Below, one piece after another: positions 35,081 to 43,994 of a DNA stretch of 64,000 nucleotides (positions are counted from its first letter, which is position 1; the number at the start of each line of letters is the position of its first letter). The notes beneath the pieces are model-generated. The model made no database searches. It worked only from the letters and a program-made list of their open reading frames with translations, and was not told the DNA's origin. Position numbers and translations under genes: made by a program. Source of the stretch: an uncultured Prevotella sp. GTDB taxonomy: Bacteria; Bacteroidota; Bacteroidia; Bacteroidales; Bacteroidaceae. Location: positions 62,001-126,000 of the forward strand of contig CALUFA010000002.1 of the NCBI GenBank assembly GCA_944319795.1, written 5' to 3'.

Positions 35081-38000
35081 CTATTTGGATTTTCTCGGCT
35101 GTCCTTTTTGAACGGTATTCCCGACACGATACAAGTCGTTACCCTCGATATGGATAACAGGTATCTCTACCTTGAACACACGGTAGTCCCCAAAACTTTC
35201 AAAGGCGGAATTGACCCTCCAGGCATTTTCAGCCCCAATCCTGCTATTCAACTTGCAACTGAAATAATTCATGAACCTATCCATCGCCGTCTTCTCGTTA
35301 CATTGTTGTCCGTAGTCGAAATATTCCAAGTCGTTATGAAGTCCGGTAACAACCCCCTCGTCGTTTACACCGATATACAACACTCCGCCTTTAGCATTCA
35401 TCATAGCAAGTATTACGCGCAAGATGTTACCCGATTGTTCTTCGGCGTTTACACGCCCTCCATTGTTGGGCGGATAAACGAGCGACGTCTTAAATTCCAA
35501 TACGTCGCTTTCATCGCCGTCAATCTTAAATCTTTCAGGCTTTATAATATCTACGTTTATGGTCTTTCCTATTTCGTCCAACACGTTGCCTTGCATTTGA
35601 AATGCCCCGTTAGGTAATAAGTTACCAGATAATACAAGTCGCGCCAAATTCCTTTCAATCGGCGAGGCCGACGTTTTAAAATATTTGATAAGCTCATCGT
35701 CCAAATCCTTCACAACGTTGATTCTTTTATATTTTGAAAGGATTGTGACTATATTTTTCAGCTCGTTAGTTCCTTCGTTTTCCGGCAATTTAATGATAAA
35801 ATCCATAAAATCTTCGACATTACGGGCTGAAAGGTTGTTGTTTAAAGAAAAGTCATATAAAATCTCAGCGTATTTCATACGCATTTCATACGCCCTTTCA
35901 GATTTTTCAATACCGACAAGTTTGGCCATCATTTCACATACCGCCAAATAACCATACCTGCGCCTCGGGTTGCGCTCGGTTTCCGACATCTTACTCACCA
36001 AGTCCGCCACGGTTAATATAAAATCCTTACCAACTTCAGATGTGTTACATGCCTTATTCGCAAAACTGGGTTCTTTCTTATACAATGTCATCTCTTCACC
36101 GTAACAGAACTCATTCAATAATTTCAAATATTCGGCATACATTTCCCTTTGCGTGGGCGGAAGTTTGTCGTCGACGTCACATTCAAATTCGGCCGACACC
36201 TTTCCCCTTTGGCTGACATCGGTAATGATTGCGCTGACATACGACTTTATTTCCAACTCGTCTTCCGTCTTTACGTAGATAAAAAGGCCGTTGTCGGTTA
36301 CGCAACTGTAAGTGCCGTCATTGCCGTTTGTTACGACGCATCTTGCTTCATCGCCGTAAGATAATTTGTCTCTTACGAAGCCTGTTTTGTATCCTTCGAA
36401 ATTAAAGGCAATCCTACCGTCACCGTCAATTATACAAACGCCCTTGAAAAGCAGGCTTGAACCGTCTGAACCATTGAAATCGTCTAACCTTAAACCGGGC
36501 CTGCGGTAAAACAACAGGTCCCTGAAACTTATCTTGTAATCTTCATCATGGCCGACGACCTTACATAAGGCAGTTTCTTCGTCTATTATTTTCGTAACAT
36601 AAACATCCACTTCCTCGCCGTTATCCAAAGGCATATTTCTTCTCACGGCCGTCTTCACCGGCGTGGACACGGCGATGCGTGCCTCGTTCCACGAATCACG
36701 TATCTCACGGAAATCTTTTTCGTCATCCAAGCGTGACAGGCTTTTGCCATAGCAGACATAGACGGATAAATTGTCTGACAATTTAAATTCAGACATTTTA
36801 TCACGATTATTATAATTCAACGGGAACAAATAAATTCCGTTATGCCCAAACAGGCATACAGAAGTACCATTTCCGTAATAAAACACTTTTTGCCCGTCGG
36901 ATTTTATATCCGCAATACAAAGTGTGTACAAATCAGATTTTACAATGTCGCCGAGCCTGCCCCATTCTAAATTAATAAGCTGCTGTTTATCGGCAAACAA
37001 GCTGTTGTACGCATTTTCCAACAATGCCATCTTATCATTTACGAAAAATGAAAGCAGCACATACAGCTTGCCGACGTAAACGCAGACATTCGGCTCCCCA
37101 AGCCTGCACTTTATCTTTATAAGGAAACATAGGGCGAGAATACCGTTTTTTATGTCATTGCGTGCCTCATCGGAAACGAACATGCAATTAGCCCATTTGC
37201 CAGACGAACGTTGTACGCACATTTGCAATATGGCCTCAACCAACAAATAAATCTTGTCACCGCAACATTCGTCTTCGCCGAGCCGGCCTATCTTATCAAG
37301 CAATACCCCCATGCACCCGCTCTGCATTTCCGGCGACGATGTGAATATATATAAAAGGTATCTGAATTTCCGTTCGATCCTATACTGGTAATAATCTGAA
37401 TCCAAGGATTCTATTATCTTACTTACCATTTCCTCTTTATTGCTTACAGCCATGACATCCCTATAATCCTCGCAAATCTCTATGGAGCGTGCCAACGGGG
37501 ATTTATATTTTTTCTTTTCCGTATTCGTCATTTCCATCATGAAAGGCGAATGCTCGATTTTATTTATCCAGCCATCACACAGCATCGACAAGAACTCCAC
37601 CTTGCGCTCTTCAGACGACAGCAACAAAGATATTACAATCTGTTCAATTTCCTCGGAGAAGTCCAACAGCCAACTTCCTTCCCCGGCCTCATACGACTCG
37701 GCCACATCAGACATGAAATCTTCCTTGAAAACAGAGTCGAGCCAACCGGCAAATCCGTCGTTCTCGTCAAAACAAAATATTTCCCGCTTCTCTTGGAAAA
37801 CTATATGGCTCGGATCGGCATCAAATAAAAACAATTTGGGCCTTTCATCGTCAAAATCAAATCCCTTATATAAACATTCTATTACTTGTCCGACTTCCAA
37901 ATCGTCTCGTGAATCCGAAAAAGGCAATGTGAAAATGGTTATGCCCTCGTCTTTTATCATTTCTTGTTCAAGTTCGTAATATCCCTTTTCTATCCGCTTA

Positions 38001-38245
38001 TTTTTCACCTTAAATATATAAGTTATGGAAGTTTTGTAAAATTCATCAATCAAAACATGCCAATCCTGCCATATATGTTCTTTTGAATTTATCACACATT
38101 TGATCTTATCCGGCTGTGGTCTGTCTTTTTGAAAATTGAACAATGGCACCTTATACTCGTTGCCATTATAGCTAATCACAAACCTATCTTTTTCCGAACC
38201 TAAACCTTTCTCCGTCCGTAATACTTCAAATTCTTGAATCTTCAT
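35081..38245 (-). CDS. large AlbA_2 (Schlafen-like) domain protein, function unknown
   Basis: 1054 residues; I do not recognise the full-length family. The C-terminus (~912-1054) is an AlbA_2 / divergent AAA_4-type domain: ESDVLEFKTSLVYPP, ILRVILAMMNAKGGVLYIGV, NDEGVVTGL and a final YRVGNTVQ. Residues ~535-690 contain beta-rich segments with an S1/OB-like look (EEVDVYVTKIIDEETALCKV; GDEARCVVTN), and the N-terminal ~140 residues may hold similar folds. The remainder is helical and rich in Glu, Lys and Asp. No membrane segment or signal peptide. It is a single gene with its own promoter, more AT-rich than its neighbours and flanked by long palindromes, consistent with transfer. A nucleic-acid-related or defence role is inferred only. 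Confidence 0.8.
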   Translation of the reverse strand: MKIQEFEVLRTEKGLGSEKDRFVISYNGNEYKVPLFNFQKDRPQPDKIKCVINSKEHIWQDWHVLIDEFYKTSITYIFKVKNKRIEKGYYELEQEMIKDEGITIFTLPFSDSRDDLEVGQVIECLYKGFDFDDERPKLFLFDADPSHIVFQEKREIFCFDENDGFAGWLDSVFKEDFMSDVAESYEAGEGSWLLDFSEEIEQIVISLLLSSEERKVEFLSMLCDGWINKIEHSPFMMEMTNTEKKKYKSPLARSIEICEDYRDVMAVSNKEEMVSKIIESLDSDYYQYRIERKFRYLLYIFTSSPEMQSGCMGVLLDKIGRLGEDECCGDKIYLLVEAILQMCVQRSSGKWANCMFVSDEARNDIKNGILALCFLIKIKCRLGEPNVCVYVGKLYVLLSFFVNDKMALLENAYNSLFADKQQLINLEWGRLGDIVKSDLYTLCIADIKSDGQKVFYYGNGTSVCLFGHNGIYLFPLNYNNRDKMSEFKLSDNLSVYVCYGKSLSRLDDEKDFREIRDSWNEARIAVSTPVKTAVRRNMPLDNGEEVDVYVTKIIDEETALCKVVGHDEDYKISFRDLLFYRRPGLRLDDFNGSDGSSLLFKGVCIIDGDGRIAFNFEGYKTGFVRDKLSYGDEARCVVTNGNDGTYSCVTDNGLFIYVKTEDELEIKSYVSAIITDVSQRGKVSAEFECDVDDKLPPTQREMYAEYLKLLNEFCYGEEMTLYKKEPSFANKACNTSEVGKDFILTVADLVSKMSETERNPRRRYGYLAVCEMMAKLVGIEKSERAYEMRMKYAEILYDFSLNNNLSARNVEDFMDFIIKLPENEGTNELKNIVTILSKYKRINVVKDLDDELIKYFKTSASPIERNLARLVLSGNLLPNGAFQMQGNVLDEIGKTINVDIIKPERFKIDGDESDVLEFKTSLVYPPNNGGRVNAEEQSGNILRVILAMMNAKGGVLYIGVNDEGVVTGLHNDLEYFDYGQQCNEKTAMDRFMNYFSCKLNSRIGAENAWRVNSAFESFGDYRVFKVEIPVIHIEGNDLYRVGNTVQKGQPRKSK

Positions 38246-38332
38246 AATTTTATCGATTTAAAGTTTTTACAAATACAGTTATAACCTATTTCCAAAAAGG
38301 GAACGATTAATTAAACATTATATAAATTAATG

Positions 38333-38340
38333 CAAAGATA
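38333..38340 (-). promoter_or_regulatory. promoter -7 box for the AlbA_2 gene
   Basis: The minus strand reads TATCTTTG; leader of ~85 nt. The rest of the 38246-38609 gap is AT-rich with nothing else recognisable apart from the MFS promoter. Confidence 0.65.
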
Positions 38341-38552
38341 CAATTAAAATATAAATATTACAACAATTTTCGTTGATAATGATAAATATCAAAAGTAGGT
38401 AAGCCCAAATTTGTCATATTTTGGAAATTTATCTGTCACATGATGGAATACAGTCGTTTGGCATTCTTCACATATTTAATAAAAAAACATGCATCGGCCG
38501 TCCTGTTAATTTATTTTAACGATAGGCGTCGTATTTTTTATGGAAAAAACAG

Positions 38553-38560
38553 TAACTTTG
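38553..38560 (+). promoter_or_regulatory. promoter -7 box for the MFS transporter
   Basis: TAACTTTG, 49 nt before the ATG. Confidence 0.65.
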
Positions 38561-38609
38561 CGCAAAACTTACTTTTAAACAGATACTATCAATCAAAATT
38601 AATAAATAA

Positions 38610-40061
38610 ATGAACCCAATTCAAACTACTAAGATGACCAACTTCCGTTGGGTCATTTGTGCGTTGCTTTTCTGCGCTACGACGGTGAACTACCTCGACA
38701 GGCAGGTTCTCTCGCTGACGTGGAAAGATTTTATCGCGCCTGAGTTCCACTGGGATGATGCCCATTACGGCATGATTACCGGTTTCTTCTCTGTGTTTTA
38801 CGCTGTGGCGTGCCTGTTCGCCGGCAAGTTCGTCGATTGGATGGGCATCAAGAAAGGTTACCTTTGGGCCATATTCATTTGGTCGCTGGGCGCGTGCTTG
38901 CACGCCGGCTGCGGCTGGGTGACAATGGAAATCGAAGGACTTGAGTCGGTGGCAGCATTGCGTGCCGTAGAGGCCGGCAGCGAAGTGGCAATAGCCATCG
39001 CCACGCTGAGTACATGGCTGTTCCTTGCATGCCGCGCAATATTGGCATTAGGCGAGGCTGGCAACTTCCCCGCCGCCATTAAGGTTACGGCCGAATTCTT
39101 CCCCAAGAAAGACCGCGCCTTCGCTACGTCTATCTTCAACTCCGGTGCGTCAGTTGGCGCATTGGCCGCTCCGCTTACGATTCCAATCCTTGCCAAGCAT
39201 TTCGGATGGGAGATGGCGTTCATCATAATCGGTGCGATTGGTTTCGTATGGATGTTCTTCTGGGCTCACCTTTACGAACGTCCCGAAAACTCTAAGCATG
39301 TAAACAAGGCCGAGCTCATCTACATCAACCAGGACGACGAAGAAGAGGCAAAACCGGCTGAAGAGGCAAAAGAAGAAAAAACCATACCGTTCTTGAAATG
39401 CTTCATGTACAAACAGACGTGGTCGTTCGTTGTGGGCAAGTTCTTCACCGACGGCGTATGGTGGTTCTACCTGTTCTGGGCACCGGCTTACTTCTCCGAC
39501 CAATTTGGTTACAAGACTTCGTCAGCCATGGGCATGGCACTCATATTCGTGCTCTACCTTATCGTAACGGTACTGTCAATATACGGCGGTTATCTGCCTA
39601 AACTCTTTGTTGAAAAGAAGGGCATGGGCCCGTACTCAGGCCGTATGCTGGCTATGCTTATCTTCGCGTTCTTCCCGTTGTTCGCGCTGTTCGCCCAGCC
39701 GCTTGGCGCTTACTCGGTATGGTTCCCGGCAATTATCATCGGTTTGGCCGGAGCAGGCCACCAGGCATGGTCGGCCAACCTGTTCTCGACAATCGGCGAC
39801 ATGTTCCCGAAATCGACAATCGCCACCATTACCGGTATTGGTGCGATGGCCGGTGGTATAGGCTCACTGCTGATCAACCTTGGCGCAGGTGAACTGTTCA
39901 CATACGCTGAGAACGCCGGAGCAGCATTCACATTCCTCGGTTTCGAGGGCAAGCCTGCCGGTTACATGATCATCTTCTGTATCTGCGCAGTAGCCTACCT
40001 CGTGGCATGGACGATAATGAAAACTCTCGTACCGAAGTACAAACCAATCGTAGTTGAATAA
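38610..40061 (+). CDS. MFS transporter, ExuT-like (hexuronate:H+ symporter family)
   Basis: 483 residues, about 12 transmembrane helices. The N-terminus RWVICALLFCATTVNYLDRQ with YLDRQ after TM1 is the anion:cation symporter (ACS/ExuT) signature. ALGEAGNFPAAIKVTAEFFPKK is the conserved TM4-5 loop, and FAGKFVDWMGIKKGY is the family loop 2-3. A central cytoplasmic acidic/Lys-rich linker (DDEEEAKPAEEAKEEK, ~residues 248-263) splits the halves. There is an unusual insert of ~25 residues before TM4 (MEIEGLESVAALRAVEAG). Galacturonate or glucuronate uptake is the likely role, in keeping with the GH28 and PL1 genes. Terminator at 40085-40123. Confidence 0.88.
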   Translation: MNPIQTTKMTNFRWVICALLFCATTVNYLDRQVLSLTWKDFIAPEFHWDDAHYGMITGFFSVFYAVACLFAGKFVDWMGIKKGYLWAIFIWSLGACLHAGCGWVTMEIEGLESVAALRAVEAGSEVAIAIATLSTWLFLACRAILALGEAGNFPAAIKVTAEFFPKKDRAFATSIFNSGASVGALAAPLTIPILAKHFGWEMAFIIIGAIGFVWMFFWAHLYERPENSKHVNKAELIYINQDDEEEAKPAEEAKEEKTIPFLKCFMYKQTWSFVVGKFFTDGVWWFYLFWAPAYFSDQFGYKTSSAMGMALIFVLYLIVTVLSIYGGYLPKLFVEKKGMGPYSGRMLAMLIFAFFPLFALFAQPLGAYSVWFPAIIIGLAGAGHQAWSANLFSTIGDMFPKSTIATITGIGAMAGGIGSLLINLGAGELFTYAENAGAAFTFLGFEGKPAGYMIIFCICAVAYLVAWTIMKTLVPKYKPIVVE

Positions 40062-40084
40062 CCGATTAATCTATTTCAATTATA

Positions 40085-40123
40085 ACAAGAAGGGACGTTT
40101 ATAGGTAAAGCGTCCCTTCTTGT
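40085..40123. terminator. terminator after the MFS transporter
   Basis: ACAAGAAGGGACG pairs perfectly with CGTCCCTTCTTGT and is followed by CGTTTTT; also usable by the convergent cassette. Confidence 0.85.
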
Positions 40124-40151
40124 CGTTTTTAAAGTTTTGAAAATAAATTCT

Positions 40152-40547
40152 TTAGACTAATCGGTATTTCTTTATTATAACAGGCGATAATAAAGTGGTC
40201 AATAAAACCAGTAGCCACAAATTACCTGTCAATGGATTATAAGCGTTGAGAAGTTCTATAATCGTATTACCGCCTACCAGTCCTGCTGCAAATTCAAAAG
40301 CTATTGTTAAAACGCTCCAACATACCCCTATCAGCCAGCAATCTTTTGATGTGATATCTTTCGTAATCCGAAACAATAGCAACCAAGTTGTCAGGAAAAT
40401 GCACACGCTTAACGTAATCCCACTAACAGGTAATGCCCATTCCTCTCCGACAACCTTCGCCAATACATATTCACGCAGTCCTCCATTGATGATTGCTTCC
40501 GGGATAAAGGACAACCAGATTACGAGGGATTTCAGGATATTCATCAT
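40152..40547 (-). CDS. small four-helix membrane protein of unknown function
   Basis: 131 residues with four predicted transmembrane helices (~5-25, 38-58, 68-88, 108-126) and a short positively charged C-terminus (IIKKYRLV). No family recognised. Its ATG overlaps the grpB-like stop by 4 bp (ATGA), so it is translationally coupled and belongs to a GNAT-GrpB-membrane-protein cassette. The cassette's codon use is more AT-rich than that of flanking housekeeping genes. Confidence 0.72.
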   Translation of the reverse strand: MMNILKSLVIWLSFIPEAIINGGLREYVLAKVVGEEWALPVSGITLSVCIFLTTWLLLFRITKDITSKDCWLIGVCWSVLTIAFEFAAGLVGGNTIIELLNAYNPLTGNLWLLVLLTTLLSPVIIKKYRLV

Positions 40548-41104
40548 ATTTTGGAAATGGACATGTGCTTAAGTATTTTATAGACTACTTCCGACTTGGC
40601 ATCGGCATAATCTTGAAGGTATTTCCATTTTTTCCGTGCAAGACGTCTCTTGGTTTCAGCATAGAGGTTACGGTCGTCCTCATGTGTCCGTAACCAGTCT
40701 CGGAAGTCAATCATCCGCTGTGCTTCATCACAATCTATGGAAAAGACATGAAGGTTGACTTCGGGTTCTATTCCTTTCAGCATTCTGTGTCCGTACCAAT
40801 CCGACTCCCTAATCCTCATAACATACCCGGCTTTCTCCAATTCCGGCACATACGAGCCTTCATCAGAGGAATCCTTAACGAGGAGAAGAACATCTATGAT
40901 TGGTTTTGCGCACAGGCCGGGCACGGATGTAGAACCGACATGTTCTATAACAATTCCATCCCTGTTCAGGGCATTGTCTATCTTTTGCCTTTCCGCTTCG
41001 TATAAAGCTGTCCATTCCGGATTGTATTCTTTCAATTCAATACATCCGGACAATTCTGACACTTTCCCTATTGTAACTTTGTTGAGATATTCTTGTGTCG
41101 CCAT
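40544..41104 (-). CDS. GrpB family protein (UPF0157 nucleotidyltransferase fold)
   Basis: 186 residues. GCIELKEYNPEWTALYEAERQKI, VIEHVGSTSVPGLCAKPIIDVLL and FRDWLRTHEDDRNLYAETKRRLA are the family landmarks; the HVGSTSVPGL...KPIID stretch resembles a minimal nucleotidyltransferase active site. No biological role is established. Middle gene of the cassette, 3 bp after the GNAT gene. Confidence 0.9.
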   Translation of the reverse strand: MATQEYLNKVTIGKVSELSGCIELKEYNPEWTALYEAERQKIDNALNRDGIVIEHVGSTSVPGLCAKPIIDVLLLVKDSSDEGSYVPELEKAGYVMRIRESDWYGHRMLKGIEPEVNLHVFSIDCDEAQRMIDFRDWLRTHEDDRNLYAETKRRLARKKWKYLQDYADAKSEVVYKILKHMSISKI

Positions 41105-41107
41105 TGT

Positions 41108-41665
41108 TCAATCTTTATTCGATATTTTCAGCCATTCTTCTTTTGTCATCCTCATGAAATGCTCGGTGCGGACATCTCCCAACGGAGATGTTTTGCCTGC
41201 CTCCGTATGATGAAAACAGAAGCCACATTTATCCATCACTCGGCGCGACTTCGTATTACCGTCATAATACCCACACCAAACAGCTTCCATTCCCAAATCT
41301 TCAAAGCACCTTCGCAGCAGACGGCGGACAGCTTCGGGAATCAAGCCATGTCCCCAATATGGCCGGCCTATCCAGTAACCTATTTCAGCCTCGTTAGCCT
41401 GCATCTCCGCACTATGCAGGCTATCCCCAAACATGATACCTACGCTCCCGACAGGTTCATTGGTTTCTTTCAAGACAACCGCGTATGTTTCAGGTGCGGC
41501 GAAAACAGTGCGGATTATATTCAAACTATCTTCCACGGAAATATGAGGCGGCCACCCTGCAATAGGTCCGATAGCAGGGTCTTTGGCGTATTTGTATAAA
41601 GTTTCCGCATCCGTTTCTTGCCACGGACGCAATATAAGCCGGTCTGTGATTATTTCTTCAATCAT
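41108..41665 (-). CDS. GNAT acetyltransferase, RimJ/RimL type
   Basis: 185 residues. TDRLILRPWQETDAETLYKYA is the typical N-terminus of the RimJ/RimL group, EIGYWIGRPYWGHGLIPEAVR is motif A, and FEDLGMEAVWCGYYDGNTKSRRVMDKCGF is the motif B region. It acetylates a protein N-terminus or a small amine; the substrate is unknown. First gene of the cassette; no clear promoter box was found in the 98-bp gap before it. Confidence 0.9.
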   Translation of the reverse strand: MIEEIITDRLILRPWQETDAETLYKYAKDPAIGPIAGWPPHISVEDSLNIIRTVFAAPETYAVVLKETNEPVGSVGIMFGDSLHSAEMQANEAEIGYWIGRPYWGHGLIPEAVRRLLRRCFEDLGMEAVWCGYYDGNTKSRRVMDKCGFCFHHTEAGKTSPLGDVRTEHFMRMTKEEWLKISNKD

Positions 41666-41763
41666 TATCTACATGTCAGACGTTGGAGTGAGAAAATTCG
41701 CCAATTAGCCAAAATTGGTAGCCTTCTAACCAATAGTCACCAAACGCAATACAACATTTTCTT

Positions 41764-42750
41764 TCACTGCTTCTTCTCTATATTAATGAGCAACAGTCCG
41801 ATGGCCGTCCATATAAGTTCCCTGATACGGACTATCAACGCGACGAAAACACCTACACCAGCCGACAAGGCAAGACCGGCCGTAGACATAACGAAGCCCC
41901 CCTCACGTCCTCCAAGCTGTAAAGGTATGAAAAACAGCAAGTTGGCAAACAAACTAGTAAAAGCAAGTATCAGCACACATTGGGCGAAACTGACATCGGC
42001 ATTAAGAACGAGCAGAACGAACATAACCTCTAACGCAGAACAAAAACGGCACGCCAACTCTATCAACACAGCCGACAAAAACGTCTTACGGTTTTGGTTA
42101 TGCAAGGCTGATATTTGACTGTCTATCGTGTCGAGCTGTTCCTTGTGTCGTTCGATGAATCCCCTCGCCCACTTTTTCGTGCCAGGCACATGCTTAAGCA
42201 GGTTCATCAACCTTACAGCCATACCCTTGCGGTATCCCTTAAGAAAGAACCACACACCAAGGCAGCAAAATGCACATGCCAAGGCAAGAATGCCCCCGAT
42301 GAAGAAATTCAACGGTTCGGTAACAAGGTAAAGAAGAATGGACAACAACCAAAATATGAAATGGGTGAATATATGGGTCATGGCGTAAAGAATTACGGAA
42401 GACGAGGCACGCTCCGTTCCTATAATCGGCGAAAGCGACATCACACGATAAGGCTCGCCCCCCATCAATCCACAGGGAGTAGTATAATTGAGTGCAAACC
42501 CCGACACCGTTATCTTATACAACCATAAAAACTTTATCTTAACAGGCTCTTTCGAGCCGCTCCTGATGATGATGTACCATGCCCAAGTGTTTAGCGCATA
42601 AAGGAACGCCCACAGCCCAACGGCTGCGAAGAACCAATATCCGGCGCTCTTAACCCCGTCCCACACTTGCCGGTAGTCAAGTTGTGTCAGCATTATTGCA
42701 AGCACGACGATACCGAACAAGAAGAACATGTTTTGATATTTCTTCTTCAC
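41764..42750 (-). CDS. lysylphosphatidylglycerol synthase TM-region / UPF0104 family protein (flippase-like)
   Basis: 328 residues with about eight transmembrane helices. LSALIVELACRFCSALEVM-type helices and the segment FFIPLQLGGREGGFVMSTAGLALSAG match the LPG_synthase_TM/UPF0104 core (the PxxLGxxEG-like motif). FALNYTTPCGLMGGEPYRV is the conserved first loop motif. The family is proposed to flip or anchor lipids or polyprenol-linked sugars; no synthase domain is present. Gene order rlmN, DUF4837, pdxA, this gene, with an 86-bp gap after pdxA, suggests one transcription unit. Confidence 0.85.
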   Translation of the reverse strand: MKKKYQNMFFLFGIVVLAIMLTQLDYRQVWDGVKSAGYWFFAAVGLWAFLYALNTWAWYIIIRSGSKEPVKIKFLWLYKITVSGFALNYTTPCGLMGGEPYRVMSLSPIIGTERASSSVILYAMTHIFTHFIFWLLSILLYLVTEPLNFFIGGILALACAFCCLGVWFFLKGYRKGMAVRLMNLLKHVPGTKKWARGFIERHKEQLDTIDSQISALHNQNRKTFLSAVLIELACRFCSALEVMFVLLVLNADVSFAQCVLILAFTSLFANLLFFIPLQLGGREGGFVMSTAGLALSAGVGVFVALIVRIRELIWTAIGLLLINIEKKQ

Positions 42751-42836
42751 AATAACGAATTTTTAATTTACATGAACCCATACCTAATACGCAAATAACA
42801 TGACCTTATGCGCAAATCTCGGGTACGGGCCTGCTG

Positions 42837-43949
42837 TTACTGCTCCTTTTCCTTGTTGTTTTCTTTCGCCTTAGGAACGTTGAACCTCACTTTCTCACTC
42901 TCGTCACGTTTCTCGTGGTACAGCTTTTGCAACGGGTTTGATAAAGGTTCATCATACTCAGCCCTGTTACGGAACACATCGAGCGCAAGATAAACTGCAT
43001 GGCGGAACGAACTCTCATCAGCGCAGTTCTTACCGGCAATCTCGTAAGCCGTACCATGGTCTGGCGAAGTGCGGACTATCGGCAACCCTGCCGTAAAGTT
43101 CACGCCGTCACCCCTGTCAAGCGCCTTGAACGGAGCCAAGCCTTGATCGTGGTACATGGCCAACACTCCGTCGAACGACTCATAACCGCCATGGGCGAAA
43201 AATCCGTCTGCGGCATACGGTCCGAAAGCATAAATTCCTTTGTCAGGCAATTCTTTAATGGCTGGAATTATAGTCTCTTGCTCTTCCGTACCGAGAAGTC
43301 CGCCGTCACCGGCGTGCGGATTAAGCGCCAATACGGCTATGCGGGGATTTGAAATACGGAAGTCACGCTTTAACGACTCGTTGAATACAACCGCCTTTTC
43401 AACTATGCGTTCTTTCGTCACAGCCTTGGCAACATCCTTAACAGGCACATGCGTTGTAACCAAGGCAACACGCATTATGTCGTTGAGAAGAATCATGAGC
43501 GATTTGCCGCCGGCACGCTCTTCAAGATATTCAGTATGTCCGCAAAAGTCAAAGCCGTCACCCTGAATATTGTTCTTGTTGATGGGTGCCGTTACAAGTA
43601 CGTCGAAAAGTCCCTTCTTATAATCTTCCATTGCACGGTCCAACGCCTTCAACGACGCCACCCCGGCTTCTTTCGACGGATTGCCAAGCTCAACCTTCAC
43701 TTCCTCGTCAAACGTTGTCAACAAGTTAAGTTTACCGCTGTGGGCATCTTCGGCCGAATTGATTATCGTAAAGTTAGCCTGTATGCCAAGGGCGTTGCGA
43801 TGATAAGCTGCCACTTTCGGTGAACCGTAAATTATCGGCGTACATAATTCAAGCATAGCCGGTTCGGCGAAAGTCTTGAATATCACCTCATACCCTATAC
43901 CGTTAGTGTCCCCGTGCGTTATTGCTACGCGTATTTTCCTATTTTCCAT
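42837..43949 (-). CDS. pdxA: 4-hydroxythreonine-4-phosphate dehydrogenase
   Basis: 370 residues, somewhat longer than E. coli PdxA, with a charged C-terminal tail (KAKENNKEKEQ). The metal-ligand histidines appear in DFCGHTEYLEE (~155), ALNPHAGDGGLLG (~230) and AMYHDQGLAPFK (~285); THGDTNGIGYEV is the N-terminal substrate region and RTSPDHGTAYEIAG the C-terminal one. The enzyme acts in DXP-dependent pyridoxal phosphate synthesis; pdxJ is not in the window. PLP serves the aminotransferase, NspC and Alr here. 45 bp after the DUF4837 gene. Confidence 0.95.
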   Translation of the reverse strand: MENRKIRVAITHGDTNGIGYEVIFKTFAEPAMLELCTPIIYGSPKVAAYHRNALGIQANFTIINSAEDAHSGKLNLLTTFDEEVKVELGNPSKEAGVASLKALDRAMEDYKKGLFDVLVTAPINKNNIQGDGFDFCGHTEYLEERAGGKSLMILLNDIMRVALVTTHVPVKDVAKAVTKERIVEKAVVFNESLKRDFRISNPRIAVLALNPHAGDGGLLGTEEQETIIPAIKELPDKGIYAFGPYAADGFFAHGGYESFDGVLAMYHDQGLAPFKALDRGDGVNFTAGLPIVRTSPDHGTAYEIAGKNCADESSFRHAVYLALDVFRNRAEYDEPLSNPLQKLYHEKRDESEKVRFNVPKAKENNKEKEQ

Positions 43950-43994
43950 ATATTTACATTAACTTTTATCTTTATCTTGATTTATTCCGTCTAT

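Noticed and set aside
40152..41665. Toxin-antitoxin pair in the GNAT cassette
   Set aside because: The acetyltransferase is of RimJ/RimL type and no small DNA-binding (ribbon-helix-helix) antitoxin accompanies it.
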